A stretch of DNA of 64,000 nt from Rhizobium bangladeshense (lineage in GTDB: Bacteria; Pseudomonadota; Alphaproteobacteria; Rhizobiales; Rhizobiaceae): the NCBI RefSeq assembly GCF_001662075.1, contig NZ_LYPL01000002.1:186001-250000 (forward strand). The letters are read 5' to 3'. The notes beneath the pieces were generated by a model. That model was given only the letters and a program-made list of their open reading frames with translations, had not been told where the DNA came from and did not search any database. A program made the translations under genes and the position numbers. Numbering within the stretch: position 1 is the stretch's first letter; every line of letters starts with the position of its first letter. Shown here in pieces: positions 41,496-50,770 of this stretch.

Positions 41496-42398
41496 TCACG
41501 TCATCCACCTCCGATGTTCCGCAAATCTCTCCGCCAAGAGATCGATAAACAGCCGCACCTTGGTCGGCAGGTGGCTGCGGTTGGGATAGACGGCGTTGAT
41601 GTTGAATTCCACCGGCCGGTAGTCCGGCATGATCTTCACCAGTCGCCCTTCGGCGATATCGTCGAACACCACGAAACTCGGCGCCAGGAAGATGCCTTTT
41701 CCGTTCAGCGTCAGGAAACGCAGCATCTCCGCGCTGTTGGAGACGACGTTGCCGCCGATCTTGACGCTCTCTTTGTTGCCATCGCCATCCTCGAAGCGCC
41801 ATTCGTCGCCATAAGGATAATAGGCATATTGTAGGCAATTGTGATCGGCGACCTCGGCCGGCGTCTTCGGCATCGGGTGGCTCTCGAAATAGGCCCGCGA
41901 GCAGACGAGCATATGGCGCCAGGGCGTCAGCTTGCGGGCGATGAGCGAGGAGTCCGGCGGCGGCACGGTGCGCATCACCAGGTCGTAACCATCCTCGATC
42001 ATGTCGACCATCCCTTCGCCGACGCTGAAATCGAGCGCGATCGACGGATAAAGCTCCATAAATTCGCTGACCACGGGCAGCAGGAAACGCACGATGGCGC
42101 TGCTGGTATAGACCTTCAGCGTGCCGCGCGGCGTCGTGCTCAACGCGCCGGCCGTCCTGTCCGCCTCATCGAGCTCGGCGAGGATCTGCGATGAGCGCTC
42201 ATAATAATATTTGCCGGTTTCGGTGAGGCTCACCTTGCGCGTCGTGCGGTTGAGCAGCCTGACACCGAGCCGCTCCTCCAGCGATTGCACATGATTGCCG
42301 ACCATGGTGACGGACATGTTGAGCCGGCGCGCGGCGGCGGAAAAACCGCCGCATTCCACCACCCGGCCAAAGACTGCAAGGCTTGTCAGCCGATCCAT
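41496..42398 (-). CDS. LysR-family regulator
   Basis: 300 residues: MDRLTSLAVFGRVVECGGFSAAARRLNMSVTMVGNHVQSLEERLGVRLLNRTTRKVSLTETG is the winged helix of the CrgA/DntR-like LysR group, and the effector domain starts around residue 90. It is divergent from the emrA-like gene with 136 bp between starts, and GATTATC occurs twice there (42409-42415 and 42450-42456). It probably regulates the pump operon in response to a drug or phenolic ligand; inference. Confidence 0.9.
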   Translation of the reverse strand: MDRLTSLAVFGRVVECGGFSAAARRLNMSVTMVGNHVQSLEERLGVRLLNRTTRKVSLTETGKYYYERSSQILAELDEADRTAGALSTTPRGTLKVYTSSAIVRFLLPVVSEFMELYPSIALDFSVGEGMVDMIEDGYDLVMRTVPPPDSSLIARKLTPWRHMLVCSRAYFESHPMPKTPAEVADHNCLQYAYYPYGDEWRFEDGDGNKESVKIGGNVVSNSAEMLRFLTLNGKGIFLAPSFVVFDDIAEGRLVKIMPDYRPVEFNINAVYPNRSHLPTKVRLFIDLLAERFAEHRRWMT

Positions 42399-42534
42399 AT
42401 TGCCCTCGGATTATCCGCTGAGAGTTGATGATCCTTCCCGATATAAGCAGATTATCAAAGTGAATGGCAGAGCGCATCTTTCCTCGCATCGCACAAGCCT
42501 CGCCGAAACGGGGCGCCAGACGAAGGAAGAGACG

Positions 42535-43776
42535 ATGGTCGAACTACCCCGCAAGCAGGATTTCGAAAGTGCCGGAGAGGCCGAGCGGATTTTGGCCGAG
42601 GAAGCCGCCCGGGCGCCGGCCGCCGAGGCACCTGCGATGCCCGCTGCCGAAACCCCGGTTGTCGCAGCGCCTGAAAAGACCGGCCGCAGCATCGTCAAGC
42701 GCGCCGTCATTGCCGCCGCGCTGCTTGCCGGCGTCGCTTTCGCGGGCGATTTCGGCTACCGCTACTGGACCGTCGGCCGCTTCATCGAATCCACCGACGA
42801 TGCCTATGTGAAGGCCGATTACACCACGGTCGCCCCGAAGGTCGCCGGCTATGTCAGGCAGGTGCTGGTCAGCGACAACGACGTGGTCAAATCAGGCCAG
42901 GTGCTGGCCCGCATCGACGACCGCGACTTCCAGGCCGCACTCTCGCAGGCGAGAGCCGATCTGAAGGCGGCCGAGGCCGCCATCACCAATATCGATGCCC
43001 AGATCGCCCTGCAGCAGTCGGTCATCGGGCAGGCCAGGGCGACGACCGACGCCTCGCAGGCCTCGCTCGATTTTGCCGTCTCCGACGCCGCGCGTTCGGC
43101 CCGCCTCATCACCAACGGCGCCGGCACCCAGTCGCGCGCCGAACAGACCCAGTCGGCCCGCGACCAGGCGGCTGCCGCCGTCGAGCGTGACCGGGCTGCC
43201 CTCGTTGCGGCTGAGAACAAGGTGCCGGTGCTGCGGAGCCAGCGCGACCAGGCGGTTGCCGAGCGCGACCGGGCGGCCGCGGCCGCCCACCAGGCCGAAC
43301 TCAACCTGTCCTATACCGACATCGTCGCCGCCGTCGACGGCACGGTCGGCGCCCGCTCGATCCGCGTCGGCCAGTATGTCACCTCGGGCACCCAGCTGAT
43401 GGCCGTCGTGCCGCTGCACGCGGTCTATGTCATTGCCAATTTCAAGGAAACGCAGCTGACCTATGTCCGTCCCGGCCAGTCGGTCGAGATCAAGGTCGAC
43501 AGTTTTCCCGATATGTCGATCAAGGGTCATGTCGACAGCGTTTCGCCGGCAAGCGGTCTCGAATTCTCGCTGCTGCCGCCTGATAACGCCACTGGCAACT
43601 TCACCAAGATCGTCCAGCGCATCCCCGTCAAGATCGTCATCGACGACGAGGCTTTGAGCGGAATGCTGCGCTCGGGCATGTCGGTCGAGCCCGAAGTCGA
43701 TACCAAGGCTGCGCAAAGCGAGGCGTCTCAGGCCTCCGGAGAGGAAGAGCCGGGATTCTCCAGCCACGCTGGATGA
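42535..43776 (+). CDS. HlyD/EmrA-family periplasmic adaptor
   Basis: 413 residues: a Pro/Ala-rich cytoplasmic N-tail, one transmembrane helix (SIVKRAVIAAALLAGVAFAG, about 52-71), biotinyl-lipoyl half-motifs (STDDAYVKADYTTVAPKVAGYV; YTDIVAAVDGTVGARSIRVGQYV) around a coiled-coil hairpin of about 120 residues rich in Ala/Gln/Arg, and a beta-barrel C-terminus. Adaptors of this type link an inner-membrane MFS pump to an outer-membrane channel. AAGGAAGAG precedes ATG 42535. It heads the emrAB-cyclase operon. Confidence 0.92.
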   Translation: MVELPRKQDFESAGEAERILAEEAARAPAAEAPAMPAAETPVVAAPEKTGRSIVKRAVIAAALLAGVAFAGDFGYRYWTVGRFIESTDDAYVKADYTTVAPKVAGYVRQVLVSDNDVVKSGQVLARIDDRDFQAALSQARADLKAAEAAITNIDAQIALQQSVIGQARATTDASQASLDFAVSDAARSARLITNGAGTQSRAEQTQSARDQAAAAVERDRAALVAAENKVPVLRSQRDQAVAERDRAAAAAHQAELNLSYTDIVAAVDGTVGARSIRVGQYVTSGTQLMAVVPLHAVYVIANFKETQLTYVRPGQSVEIKVDSFPDMSIKGHVDSVSPASGLEFSLLPPDNATGNFTKIVQRIPVKIVIDDEALSGMLRSGMSVEPEVDTKAAQSEASQASGEEEPGFSSHAG

Positions 43777-43850
43777 TCCTTCTCATCCCAAAATATCGCC
43801 GAACCGCGTCATTGAGAAAGTATTCCGCAACAGCCGGAAGGAGATAGGTC

Positions 43851-45470
43851 ATGGCCACTCTTCAGATCGCCGCAAACGGCAATTCGCTTGCGCGCCCCGC
43901 CGCTGCAGCGCCCGCCACACCTGCCGCCATGAGCCCGCTTCGCATGTGGTCGGCCGTTGTCGGCTCGACGCTCGGCGCCTTCATGGCGGTCCTCAACATC
44001 CAGATCGTCAATGCCTCGCTTGCCGATATTCAGGGCGCCATCGGCGCTGGCACCGATGACGGCGGCTGGATCTCGACCTCCTATCTGATCGCCGAGATCG
44101 TCGTCATCCCCTTGAGCGCCTGGCTGGCGCGGGTCTTCTCGCTGCGCAACTATCTGCTCACCAACGCCATCCTCTTCCTGATCTTCTCCGTCGCCTGCGC
44201 CTTCGCGGCTAACCTGCAGCAGATGATCATCCTGCGCGCCATTCAGGGCTTTTCCGGCGGCGTGCTGATCCCGATGGCCTTTACCATCATCATCACGCTG
44301 CTGCCCAAGGCCAAGCAGCCGATCGGTCTGGCGCTCTTTGCCCTGTCGGCCACTTTCGCACCGGCCATCGGCCCGACGATCGGCGGTTACCTCACCGAAA
44401 ACTGGGGCTGGGAACATATCTTCTACGTCAACCTGGTGCCCGGCGCGCTGATGGTTGGCCTGCTCTGGGCCTCGCTCGATCGGGCGCCGATGAATCTGAA
44501 ACTGCTGTCCAAGGGCGACTGGCCGGGCATCGTCACCATGGCGATCGGGCTGGCGGCCCTGCAGACCGTGCTGGAAGAGGGCAACAAGGAAGACTGGTTC
44601 GGCTCCGATTTCATCCTCCGCCTGTCTGTTATCGCCGCTGTCTCGTTGAGCCTGTTCATCGTCATCGAGCTGAGAACGGCCCAGCCGCTGTTGAACCTGC
44701 GCCTGCTGCTGCGCCGCAACTTCGGTTTCGGCATTGTCGCCAACTTCCTGCTCGGCATTGCGCTTTACGGTTCGGTCTTCGTGCTGCCGATCTACCTCAC
44801 CCGAATCCAGGGCTATAATTCCGAGCAGATCGGCATGGTTCTCGCCTGGACCGGCATTCCGCAGCTGCTGCTGATCCCGCTGGTGCCGCGCCTGATGAAG
44901 CGGTTCGACGTCCGCCTGCTGATCGTCGTTGGCTTTGCCCTCTTCGCCGCCTCGAATTTCATGAATGTGCACATGACCGGCGACTATGCGAGCGACCAGC
45001 TCTTCTGGCCGAACATCGTCCGCGCCGTCGGCCAGGCGCTCGTCTTCACGCCGCTCTCGGCGATCGCCGCATCAGGCATCGAGAAGGAGAATGCCGGTTC
45101 GGCCTCGGCGCTCTTCAACATGATGCGCAATCTCGGCGGCGCGGTCGGCATCGCCTCGCTGCAGACCTTCCTGTCGAAGCGCGAACAGTTCCACTCGAAC
45201 ATCCTGACGCATTCGGTCTCGGTCTTCGAGGAAGCCACCCGCGATCGCATCGCCAAGCTGACCGGTTATTTCATGAGCCATGGCGTCAGCGATCAGGCGC
45301 TCGCCAGCCACAAGGCCGTCGTCGCCATCGCGCTCGAGATACGCAAGCAGGCCAATATCATGGCCTTCAGCGACACCTTCTTCCTGCTTGGCGTCGCCCT
45401 CGTCGTCGCCCTGCTGGCAAGCCTGTTGCTGGAAAAGCCGGGTCAGCTCTCCGGCGGCGACGCCCACTAA
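43851..45470 (+). CDS. EmrB/QacA-type MFS drug exporter (DHA2)
   Basis: 539 residues with about 14 transmembrane helices. DHA2 features are visible: LGAFMAVLNIQIVNASLADIQGAIGAGTDDGGWISTSYLIAEIVVIPLSAWLARVF (motifs D and A) and GFSGGVLIPMAFTIIITLLP, ALSATFAPAIGPTIGGYL (motif C). It exports hydrophobic drugs or phenolics with the EmrA-like adaptor encoded 74 bp upstream. AGGAGATAGG precedes ATG. The cyclase gene follows after 23 bp. Confidence 0.93.
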   Translation: MATLQIAANGNSLARPAAAAPATPAAMSPLRMWSAVVGSTLGAFMAVLNIQIVNASLADIQGAIGAGTDDGGWISTSYLIAEIVVIPLSAWLARVFSLRNYLLTNAILFLIFSVACAFAANLQQMIILRAIQGFSGGVLIPMAFTIIITLLPKAKQPIGLALFALSATFAPAIGPTIGGYLTENWGWEHIFYVNLVPGALMVGLLWASLDRAPMNLKLLSKGDWPGIVTMAIGLAALQTVLEEGNKEDWFGSDFILRLSVIAAVSLSLFIVIELRTAQPLLNLRLLLRRNFGFGIVANFLLGIALYGSVFVLPIYLTRIQGYNSEQIGMVLAWTGIPQLLLIPLVPRLMKRFDVRLLIVVGFALFAASNFMNVHMTGDYASDQLFWPNIVRAVGQALVFTPLSAIAASGIEKENAGSASALFNMMRNLGGAVGIASLQTFLSKREQFHSNILTHSVSVFEEATRDRIAKLTGYFMSHGVSDQALASHKAVVAIALEIRKQANIMAFSDTFFLLGVALVVALLASLLLEKPGQLSGGDAH

Positions 45471-45493
45471 CCCGTCTCCGGGAGGAGAACACT

Positions 45494-46699
45494 ATGACAT
45501 CAGCAATCCATGCTCCCGATCTCGGCCAGGTTCAGCCAAAGACCACTGGTCATGCCGTCAGCACAGGCGCGCTGCTCTCGATCATCGAGTGGCTTTCCGG
45601 CGACGAATGCCACGCGCTCGATGAAGCCGGCCTCGTTTCCGGCCTCGGCCGCCGGCTTCAGGCGCTCGGCCTGCCGGTCGATCGGTTGACCCTGCATCTG
45701 ATGACGCTGCATCCGGAATTCATCGGCCGCACCATCGCCTGGGCGCCGGGCGAGCCGGTCGAGATCCACGACCGGGAACACGGCGCGCGGGTCGCTATAT
45801 CAAACACACCGCTGCGCAAGGTCATGGAAACCAGGGAGCCGCTGATCGTCGGGCCTGGCGGAAGCGTCCATGGCCGCTGGCAGCATATCGATGTCTTTGC
45901 CGATCGCGGCCTGATGCAGCTCGTCATCGCGCCGCTCTGCAATGTCGACGGCCCGGTCAGCGCCGCCGTCTTCGGCACCAGGCGGCCGGGCGGTTTCACC
46001 GTCTCGGAGCGTCAGGTGCTCGAGCGAATCCTGCCGGCGCTGCGCAACACCAGCGAGCTGCGCATTCTTCGCCAGGTCGAGCTCAGCCTTCTCGATACCT
46101 ATATCGGTCCGCTGACGGCAAGCCGGATTCTGGCCGGCTGCATCCGCCAGGGCGAGATCGAATCGATGGAGGCAGCCCTGCTGCTCTGCGATCTGCGCGG
46201 CTTTACCGAGCTGTCGAACCGGCTGCCCGGCAGCACCGTGCTCGGCTTGCTCAACGCCTATTTCGATAGGATCGTGCCGGCCATCACCCGCGAGGGCGGC
46301 GAACTGCTGAAATTCATGGGCGACGCCGTGCTCGCCTTCTTCCCCGGTTATGACGCGGCCCATTCCTGCGGCGCCGCTCTTGCCGCGGCCCGTGCCATGC
46401 TCGATGAGATCGACCATTTCCAATATGAAGGCATCGGCGTGAAGGCCGGCATCGCCCTGCATTACGGCGAAGTCAGCTACGGCAATATCGGTTCCGGCCG
46501 CCGCCTCGACTTCACCCTGATCGGCCGCGACGTCAACCTGGTCAGCCGCATCCAGACCACCTGCGGCGAACTGGGAGAAGCCTTGCTGATGTCAGCGCCG
46601 TTCCGCCGGGACGCCGGGGCAGGGGATGTGGTGTCGGTCGGGGCGCATAGGCTGAAGGGGTTCGCCGATCCGGCGGAGCTGTTCACCATCGTGAAGTAG
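45494..46699 (+). CDS. class III adenylate/guanylate cyclase
   Basis: 401 residues. The C-terminal cyclase homology domain (about 225-400) has ALLLCDLRGFTELSNRLPG (first metal Asp), GGELLKFMGDAVLAFFPG (second Asp, substrate Lys) and GSGRRLDFTLIGRDVNLVSRIQ (transition-state Asn/Arg pair). The N-terminal 220 residues form a GAF-like sensory module without membrane segments. Rhizobia have dozens of such cyclases, mostly with unknown inputs. GGAGGAG precedes ATG. It is 23 bp after the emrB-like gene, so it is co-transcribed with the pump. Confidence 0.9.
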   Translation: MTSAIHAPDLGQVQPKTTGHAVSTGALLSIIEWLSGDECHALDEAGLVSGLGRRLQALGLPVDRLTLHLMTLHPEFIGRTIAWAPGEPVEIHDREHGARVAISNTPLRKVMETREPLIVGPGGSVHGRWQHIDVFADRGLMQLVIAPLCNVDGPVSAAVFGTRRPGGFTVSERQVLERILPALRNTSELRILRQVELSLLDTYIGPLTASRILAGCIRQGEIESMEAALLLCDLRGFTELSNRLPGSTVLGLLNAYFDRIVPAITREGGELLKFMGDAVLAFFPGYDAAHSCGAALAAARAMLDEIDHFQYEGIGVKAGIALHYGEVSYGNIGSGRRLDFTLIGRDVNLVSRIQTTCGELGEALLMSAPFRRDAGAGDVVSVGAHRLKGFADPAELFTIVK

Positions 46700-46801
46700 G
46701 TGTGCGGTGGATGCATGGCAGGTCTGCCCGAAACGGTTTCGTCTTCTCCCATCTTTTCGCCATAGTGGCGCCGGAATTCCGTAAGCGGGGAGGAGGAGCT
46801 T

Positions 46802-47635
46802 ATGACCGTGCTGTTCGACGAACAAGGCGAGATCATCCGCGAACTGGGTGTTGCCGCCGATATCGATCCTGAGCGGGAGATCGAACGGCGAACCGCTTTC
46901 CTCAAGGATTATCTCGTCGGCTCGGGCATGCGCGGCTACGTGCTCGGCATCAGCGGCGGCGTCGATTCGCTGACGGCGGCCTTGCTGGCTCAGAAGGCGG
47001 TGCGCGAGCTGCGTGGCAGCGGCCATGCGGCCGAATTCATCGCCGTCCGCCTTCCCTATGGCGTCCAGGCGGACGAGGCGGATGCGGAGAGGGCGCTTGC
47101 AACGATCGACCCCGACCGCTCGATAGTCGTCAACATCAAGGCGGCGGCGGATGCGATGCTGGCCGCCGCTCAAGATGGCGGTCTTGCCTTTGCCGATGCC
47201 GGCCGGCAGGATTTCATTCTCGGCAATATCAAGGCCCGGCAGCGGATGATCGCCCAGTTCGCTTTGGCCGGTGCGCTCGGCGGCCTCGTCATCGGTACCG
47301 ATCATGCGGCCGAGGCGGTCATGGGCTTCTTCACCAAGTTCGGCGACGGCGCTGCCGATATTCTGCCGCTTGCCGGCCTCAACAAACGCCGCGTCCGCCT
47401 CTTGGCCAAGCGGCTCGGCGCACCCGACGAGCTGATCTTCAAGGTGCCGACCGCCGATCTGGAAGACCAGCGGCCGCTGCGCCCCGACGAGGAAGCCTAT
47501 GGCGTCAGCTATGACGAGATCGACGATTTTCTCGAAGGCCGGCCGGTCGGCGAGATCGCCCGTCGCCGCATTCTCGCCGCCTATCGCGCCACCGCCCATA
47601 AGCGCGCGCTGCCTGTGGCAATCAACGCGCTCTGA
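46802..47635 (+). CDS. nadE: NAD+ synthase, ammonia-dependent type
   Basis: 277 residues with the ATP pyrophosphatase P-loop LGISGGVDSLTAALL (SGGVDS at 51-56), VIGTDHAAEAVMGFFTKFGDG and LNKRRVRLLAKRLGAPDELIFKVPTADLED. There is no N-terminal nitrilase domain, so it uses NH3 to amidate deamido-NAD in the last step of NAD synthesis. A glutamine-dependent homologue is usual in rhizobia and may lie elsewhere. GGGAGGAGGAG precedes ATG. Convergent with a GST gene seven bases away. Confidence 0.93.
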   Translation: MTVLFDEQGEIIRELGVAADIDPEREIERRTAFLKDYLVGSGMRGYVLGISGGVDSLTAALLAQKAVRELRGSGHAAEFIAVRLPYGVQADEADAERALATIDPDRSIVVNIKAAADAMLAAAQDGGLAFADAGRQDFILGNIKARQRMIAQFALAGALGGLVIGTDHAAEAVMGFFTKFGDGAADILPLAGLNKRRVRLLAKRLGAPDELIFKVPTADLEDQRPLRPDEEAYGVSYDEIDDFLEGRPVGEIARRRILAAYRATAHKRALPVAINAL

Positions 47636-47642
47636 GGAGCGT

Positions 47643-48326
47643 TTACGGCTGCACCGGCACGCCGGTCCAGTCTGACGAGGCGAGATAGGCATTCGGCGCA
47701 AAATAGACGCCGTCGGCATCGAAGGCCTCGAGATCCTCGGCCCGTAGCGCTTCGCGCACCTTCGGGCGTGCCGCCACACGGGCCATGAAGCCGTGCAGTG
47801 CCGGCCATTGCTTGAGATTGATGTCCGTCCAGGGCGACCAGTTCAGGCAGACGAAGAGATAGACGTCCGCCACGGTGAAGGCCTCGCCGGTCAGGTAGGG
47901 TCCGGCAAAACGGCCGCTCAGCCAGGAAAGCCGCTTTGCGACCTGGGCGCGGATCTGCGCATGTACGCTGGCATAAGCCGGGTCGAACAGCAGCACCATC
48001 GGCTTGTGCAGTTCGGCGGATATGAAATTCAGATAGGATTGCACCTCGTGGCGTCTGAGGTTGCCGACCTCGGGCAGCATCGCGGCGCCTTGCGGCACGC
48101 TGTCGGCGAGGAACTGCGCGATTGCCGGTCCCTCGGTCAGCACTTTGCCGTCGTCGAGCATCAGCGCAGGCACATAGCCGTTGCCGTTGATGGCGAGATA
48201 GTCCTTGCCGTCGCTCGTCCGGTGGGTCTCCCGGTCGACCTCGACGAGCTCGATATCAAGCCCCAGCTCCCGGCAGACGATATGCGGCGAAAGCGAGCAG
48301 GCAGCGGCGTTCATATAGAGTTTCAT
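47643..48326 (-). CDS. glutathione S-transferase
   Basis: 227 residues: the thioredoxin-like domain MKLYMNAAACSLSPHIVCRELGLDIELVEVD (with AACSLSPH of the beta-class) and DGKVLTEGPAIAQFLAD (Ser binding gamma-Glu), then an all-helical domain with TGEAFTVADVYLFVCLNW. Beta-class bacterial GSTs conjugate or reduce electrophiles with glutathione. AGAGGAAA precedes ATG 48326. Divergent from a TetR regulator that probably controls it via the inverted repeat at 48387-48438. Confidence 0.92.
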   Translation of the reverse strand: MKLYMNAAACSLSPHIVCRELGLDIELVEVDRETHRTSDGKDYLAINGNGYVPALMLDDGKVLTEGPAIAQFLADSVPQGAAMLPEVGNLRRHEVQSYLNFISAELHKPMVLLFDPAYASVHAQIRAQVAKRLSWLSGRFAGPYLTGEAFTVADVYLFVCLNWSPWTDINLKQWPALHGFMARVAARPKVREALRAEDLEAFDADGVYFAPNAYLASSDWTGVPVQP

Positions 48327-48386
48327 GGCGATTTCCTCTCTCATGCAGGCGGTCGGTGCCCGCCTGTCCGATGTCATTGAACATCT

Positions 48387-48438
48387 GTACTGTTTCGCAT
48401 AAAATAACCTTCGTCAAGAATTTAATGCGAAGTGGTAC
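48387..48438. promoter_or_regulatory. long inverted repeat, candidate TetR operator
   Basis: Arms 48387-48400 (GTACTGTTTCGCAT) and 48425-48438 (ATGCGAAGTGGTAC) are complementary at 11 of 14 positions with 24 bp between, in the GST-TetR divergent region. The right arm ends six bases before the TetR ATG. Confidence 0.55.
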
Positions 48439-48443
48439 AAAAT

Positions 48444-49061
48444 ATGAAGGATGAGAAAAAGCGCGGCCGCCCGAGGGCCTTCGACGCCAAGGCCACGCTC
48501 GCCAAGGCGCGGGACGTCTTCTGGGACAGGGGTTTTGCCGCCGCCTCGCTCGACAATCTCAGTGCGGCGACCAACCTCAACCGCCCGAGCCTCTACGGCG
48601 CTTTCGGCGACAAGGAGGATCTCTATCTCGATACTTTGGAGGGTTATCGGCAGGACGGCATGGATGCACTGGCCCTGGCGCTCGACCCGTCGCTGCCGCT
48701 GCGCGACAATCTCGCCCGCGTCTATGAAGGTGCGCTGGCGGTCTATCTGCACGGTGAAACCGCCGCGCGCGGCTGTCTGCTGATCGGCACGGCAACCGTC
48801 GAGGCGGTCGAGCGTGAACGGGTCCGCGAGGTGCTCGGCCGCAGCCTCAGCGATTTCGACGGCGAGATCGAAAAGCGCATTCGCCTTGCCGTCGAAAGCG
48901 GCGAGCTTTCCGAGAGCGCCGATCCGCAGATGCTGGCAAGGCTCGCCTCCGCCGTCATGCATTCGCTCGCCGTGCGCGCCCGCGCCGGCGACAGCCGCGA
49001 GACGCTGGAGGCAATCGCCCGCTCAGGCGTCGAGCTGATCTGCGGCAGCGCGCGCAGCTGA
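48444..49061 (+). CDS. TetR-family regulator
   Basis: 205 residues: MKDEKKRGRPRAFDAKATLAKARDVFWDRGFAAASLDNLSAATNLNRPSLYGAFGDKEDLYLDTL is a standard TetR helix-turn-helix, followed by a ligand domain ending RARAGDSRETLEAIARSGVELI. It is divergent from a GST and overlaps a convergent MFS gene by 39 bp. Start ATG 48444; GTG 48432 is an in-frame alternative inside the operator arm. No strong ribosome-binding site is visible. It probably represses the GST gene and itself. Confidence 0.9.
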   Translation: MKDEKKRGRPRAFDAKATLAKARDVFWDRGFAAASLDNLSAATNLNRPSLYGAFGDKEDLYLDTLEGYRQDGMDALALALDPSLPLRDNLARVYEGALAVYLHGETAARGCLLIGTATVEAVERERVREVLGRSLSDFDGEIEKRIRLAVESGELSESADPQMLARLASAVMHSLAVRARAGDSRETLEAIARSGVELICGSARS

Positions 49062-50297
49062 TCCCGATCCGGCCTCGATCATTCTGGGCCGCACTATCCA
49101 GGCATAGGCCGCACCGGCGACAAGCAGCACCGCGGTGCTGAGGAAAACCGCCCGCATGCCGATATGGCCACCGACGAAGCCGCCGAGGACGGGGCCGGCC
49201 ACCTGGCCGACATATTGTGAGGAGATCGACAGCCCGAGAATGCTGCCGGCCGCGCTATCGGGCACGCTGTGGCGGATGACGGCAGCGATGCAGGGCAGCA
49301 GCCCGCCGAGGGCGGCCCCCATCAGGAAGCGCAGGACGATCAGCTGCCAGGAACTGGTGACGAAGGCCTGCGGGATCAGTAGCAGCCCGGCGGCGGCGAG
49401 CGCCCCTGCAATGACCGGCCAGTGGCCGATCCTGTCGGCGAGCCTGCCGAGCCAGGAGGCCGAGAGAATGCTGCCGAGCGCCGCCGCCGACATCACGAGG
49501 CCCGAGATCATCGTCACCTCAGTTGCATCAGGCACGATCTGCGCGACATAGACGGTGATGATCGGCTCGATCGACATATTGGCGAACATCAACAGCAGGC
49601 CGGTCGCCAGCATGGCGACGACAGGCCGCTTGTCGCTGATTGATTTCCAGCCGCCGCTCGCTTTGGCCGCCTGTTTGCGGGCCGGCGACTTCTCTTCCTT
49701 GATCAGCAGGATGGTGGCGAGAAAGGCGAGGAAGATCATGGCCCCGGCGGCCAGAAAAGTGCCGCGAATGCCGATGACAGGCGGTAGCGCCCCGCCGATG
49801 AGCGGTCCGACGAGATTGCCGGCCATGATGCCGGACGAAAGAACGCCGAGCGCCCAGGCCGAGCGGTCCTTCGGCGTTTGCGTCGCCACCAGCACCATCG
49901 AGCCGGAGGCATAGCCGCCGGCCAGGCCGACGAAGAGGCGCAGCGCCACCAGCTGCCAGACATTGCCGGCCATGCCCATCAGCGAGATCGCCACCGTCAT
50001 GCCCAGGCTGGCGCGCACCAGCATCAGCTTGCGGCCATAAATGTCACCGAGCCGCCCCCAGAGTGGCGCCACGAGGGCGGCGGCCAGGAAGGTGGCGCCA
50101 TAGGCGATACCCGACCATTGCACGATCGCAGCATGGTCGGCCACACCGAGTTCCTCGACATAGAGCGGCAGGAAAGGCAGCAGCAGGGTCATCGCCACGA
50201 TTGTCGTGAAGGAGCCGATCAGCGAGACGGCGAGGTTGCGCTTCCAGTGGATCGAGCCCGTTCCAGCGCTGGCCGCGTCCCATTGCGTATCGGTCAT
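49023..50297 (-). CDS. MFS transporter (MdtG-like)
   Basis: 424 residues with 12 predicted helices. MFS motif A appears as GRLGDIYGRKLMLVRAS between helices 2 and 3, with PLIGGALPPVIG after helix 5, and a long central loop KEEKSPARKQAAKASGGWKS divides the halves. Similar proteins export drugs or sugars. The start ATG 50297 has GAGG upstream; 50312 is an in-frame alternative. Its 3' end overlaps the convergent TetR gene by 39 bp. Confidence 0.9.
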   Translation of the reverse strand: MTDTQWDAASAGTGSIHWKRNLAVSLIGSFTTIVAMTLLLPFLPLYVEELGVADHAAIVQWSGIAYGATFLAAALVAPLWGRLGDIYGRKLMLVRASLGMTVAISLMGMAGNVWQLVALRLFVGLAGGYASGSMVLVATQTPKDRSAWALGVLSSGIMAGNLVGPLIGGALPPVIGIRGTFLAAGAMIFLAFLATILLIKEEKSPARKQAAKASGGWKSISDKRPVVAMLATGLLLMFANMSIEPIITVYVAQIVPDATEVTMISGLVMSAAALGSILSASWLGRLADRIGHWPVIAGALAAAGLLLIPQAFVTSSWQLIVLRFLMGAALGGLLPCIAAVIRHSVPDSAAGSILGLSISSQYVGQVAGPVLGGFVGGHIGMRAVFLSTAVLLVAGAAYAWIVRPRMIEAGSGSAARAAADQLDA

Positions 50298-50413
50298 TCT
50301 TTGCCTCGGCATCGATCCTGCTGCGCAGTTGCGCCGGAATCTGGATCATCTCAGGTAAAAGTGCTAGAAGACAACTGATTGTGACATGCAATCAGTTAAT
50401 CGGAGGATATTCC

Positions 50414-50755
50414 ATGAACGAGATGCGCACGAAGCAGCAGGCCGTCCGTGATCTCTACGCCGCCTATCTCGAAGACCGCAAGGATAAAGTCGGCGCCATG
50501 CTGACGGAGGATTTCACCTTCTCCAGCCCGCGCGACGATCATATCGACCGGGCGACCTATTTCGAGCGCTGCTGGCCAAAGGAACCGTTCTTTCGCGATA
50601 TCCACATCGAATTCCTGGCCGTCGACGGCGACGAGGCAGTCGTCCGCTATCGCGCCGAAAAACTGGACGGCGGCAGCTTCGGCAATATGGAGAGCCTTCG
50701 CTTCCGCGGCGACAAGATCACATCCGTAGAAGTCTATTTCGGGCGGAATCTCTGA
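50414..50755 (+). CDS. SnoaL/NTF2-like protein
   Basis: 113 residues with the cone-shaped NTF2 pattern: an N-terminal helix (TKQQAVRDLYAAYLEDRKDKVGAMLTEDFTFSSP), a strand with DDHIDRATYFERCWP, and FLAVDGDEAVVRYRAEKLDGGSFGNMESLRFRGDKITSVEVYFG. The fold serves many small enzymes and binding proteins, and no catalytic residue is diagnostic here. GGAGG precedes ATG. Between an MFS gene (divergent) and a TSUP permease (convergent). Confidence 0.85.
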   Translation: MNEMRTKQQAVRDLYAAYLEDRKDKVGAMLTEDFTFSSPRDDHIDRATYFERCWPKEPFFRDIHIEFLAVDGDEAVVRYRAEKLDGGSFGNMESLRFRGDKITSVEVYFGRNL

Positions 50756-50770
50756 CCGCGGCTGAGGCGG

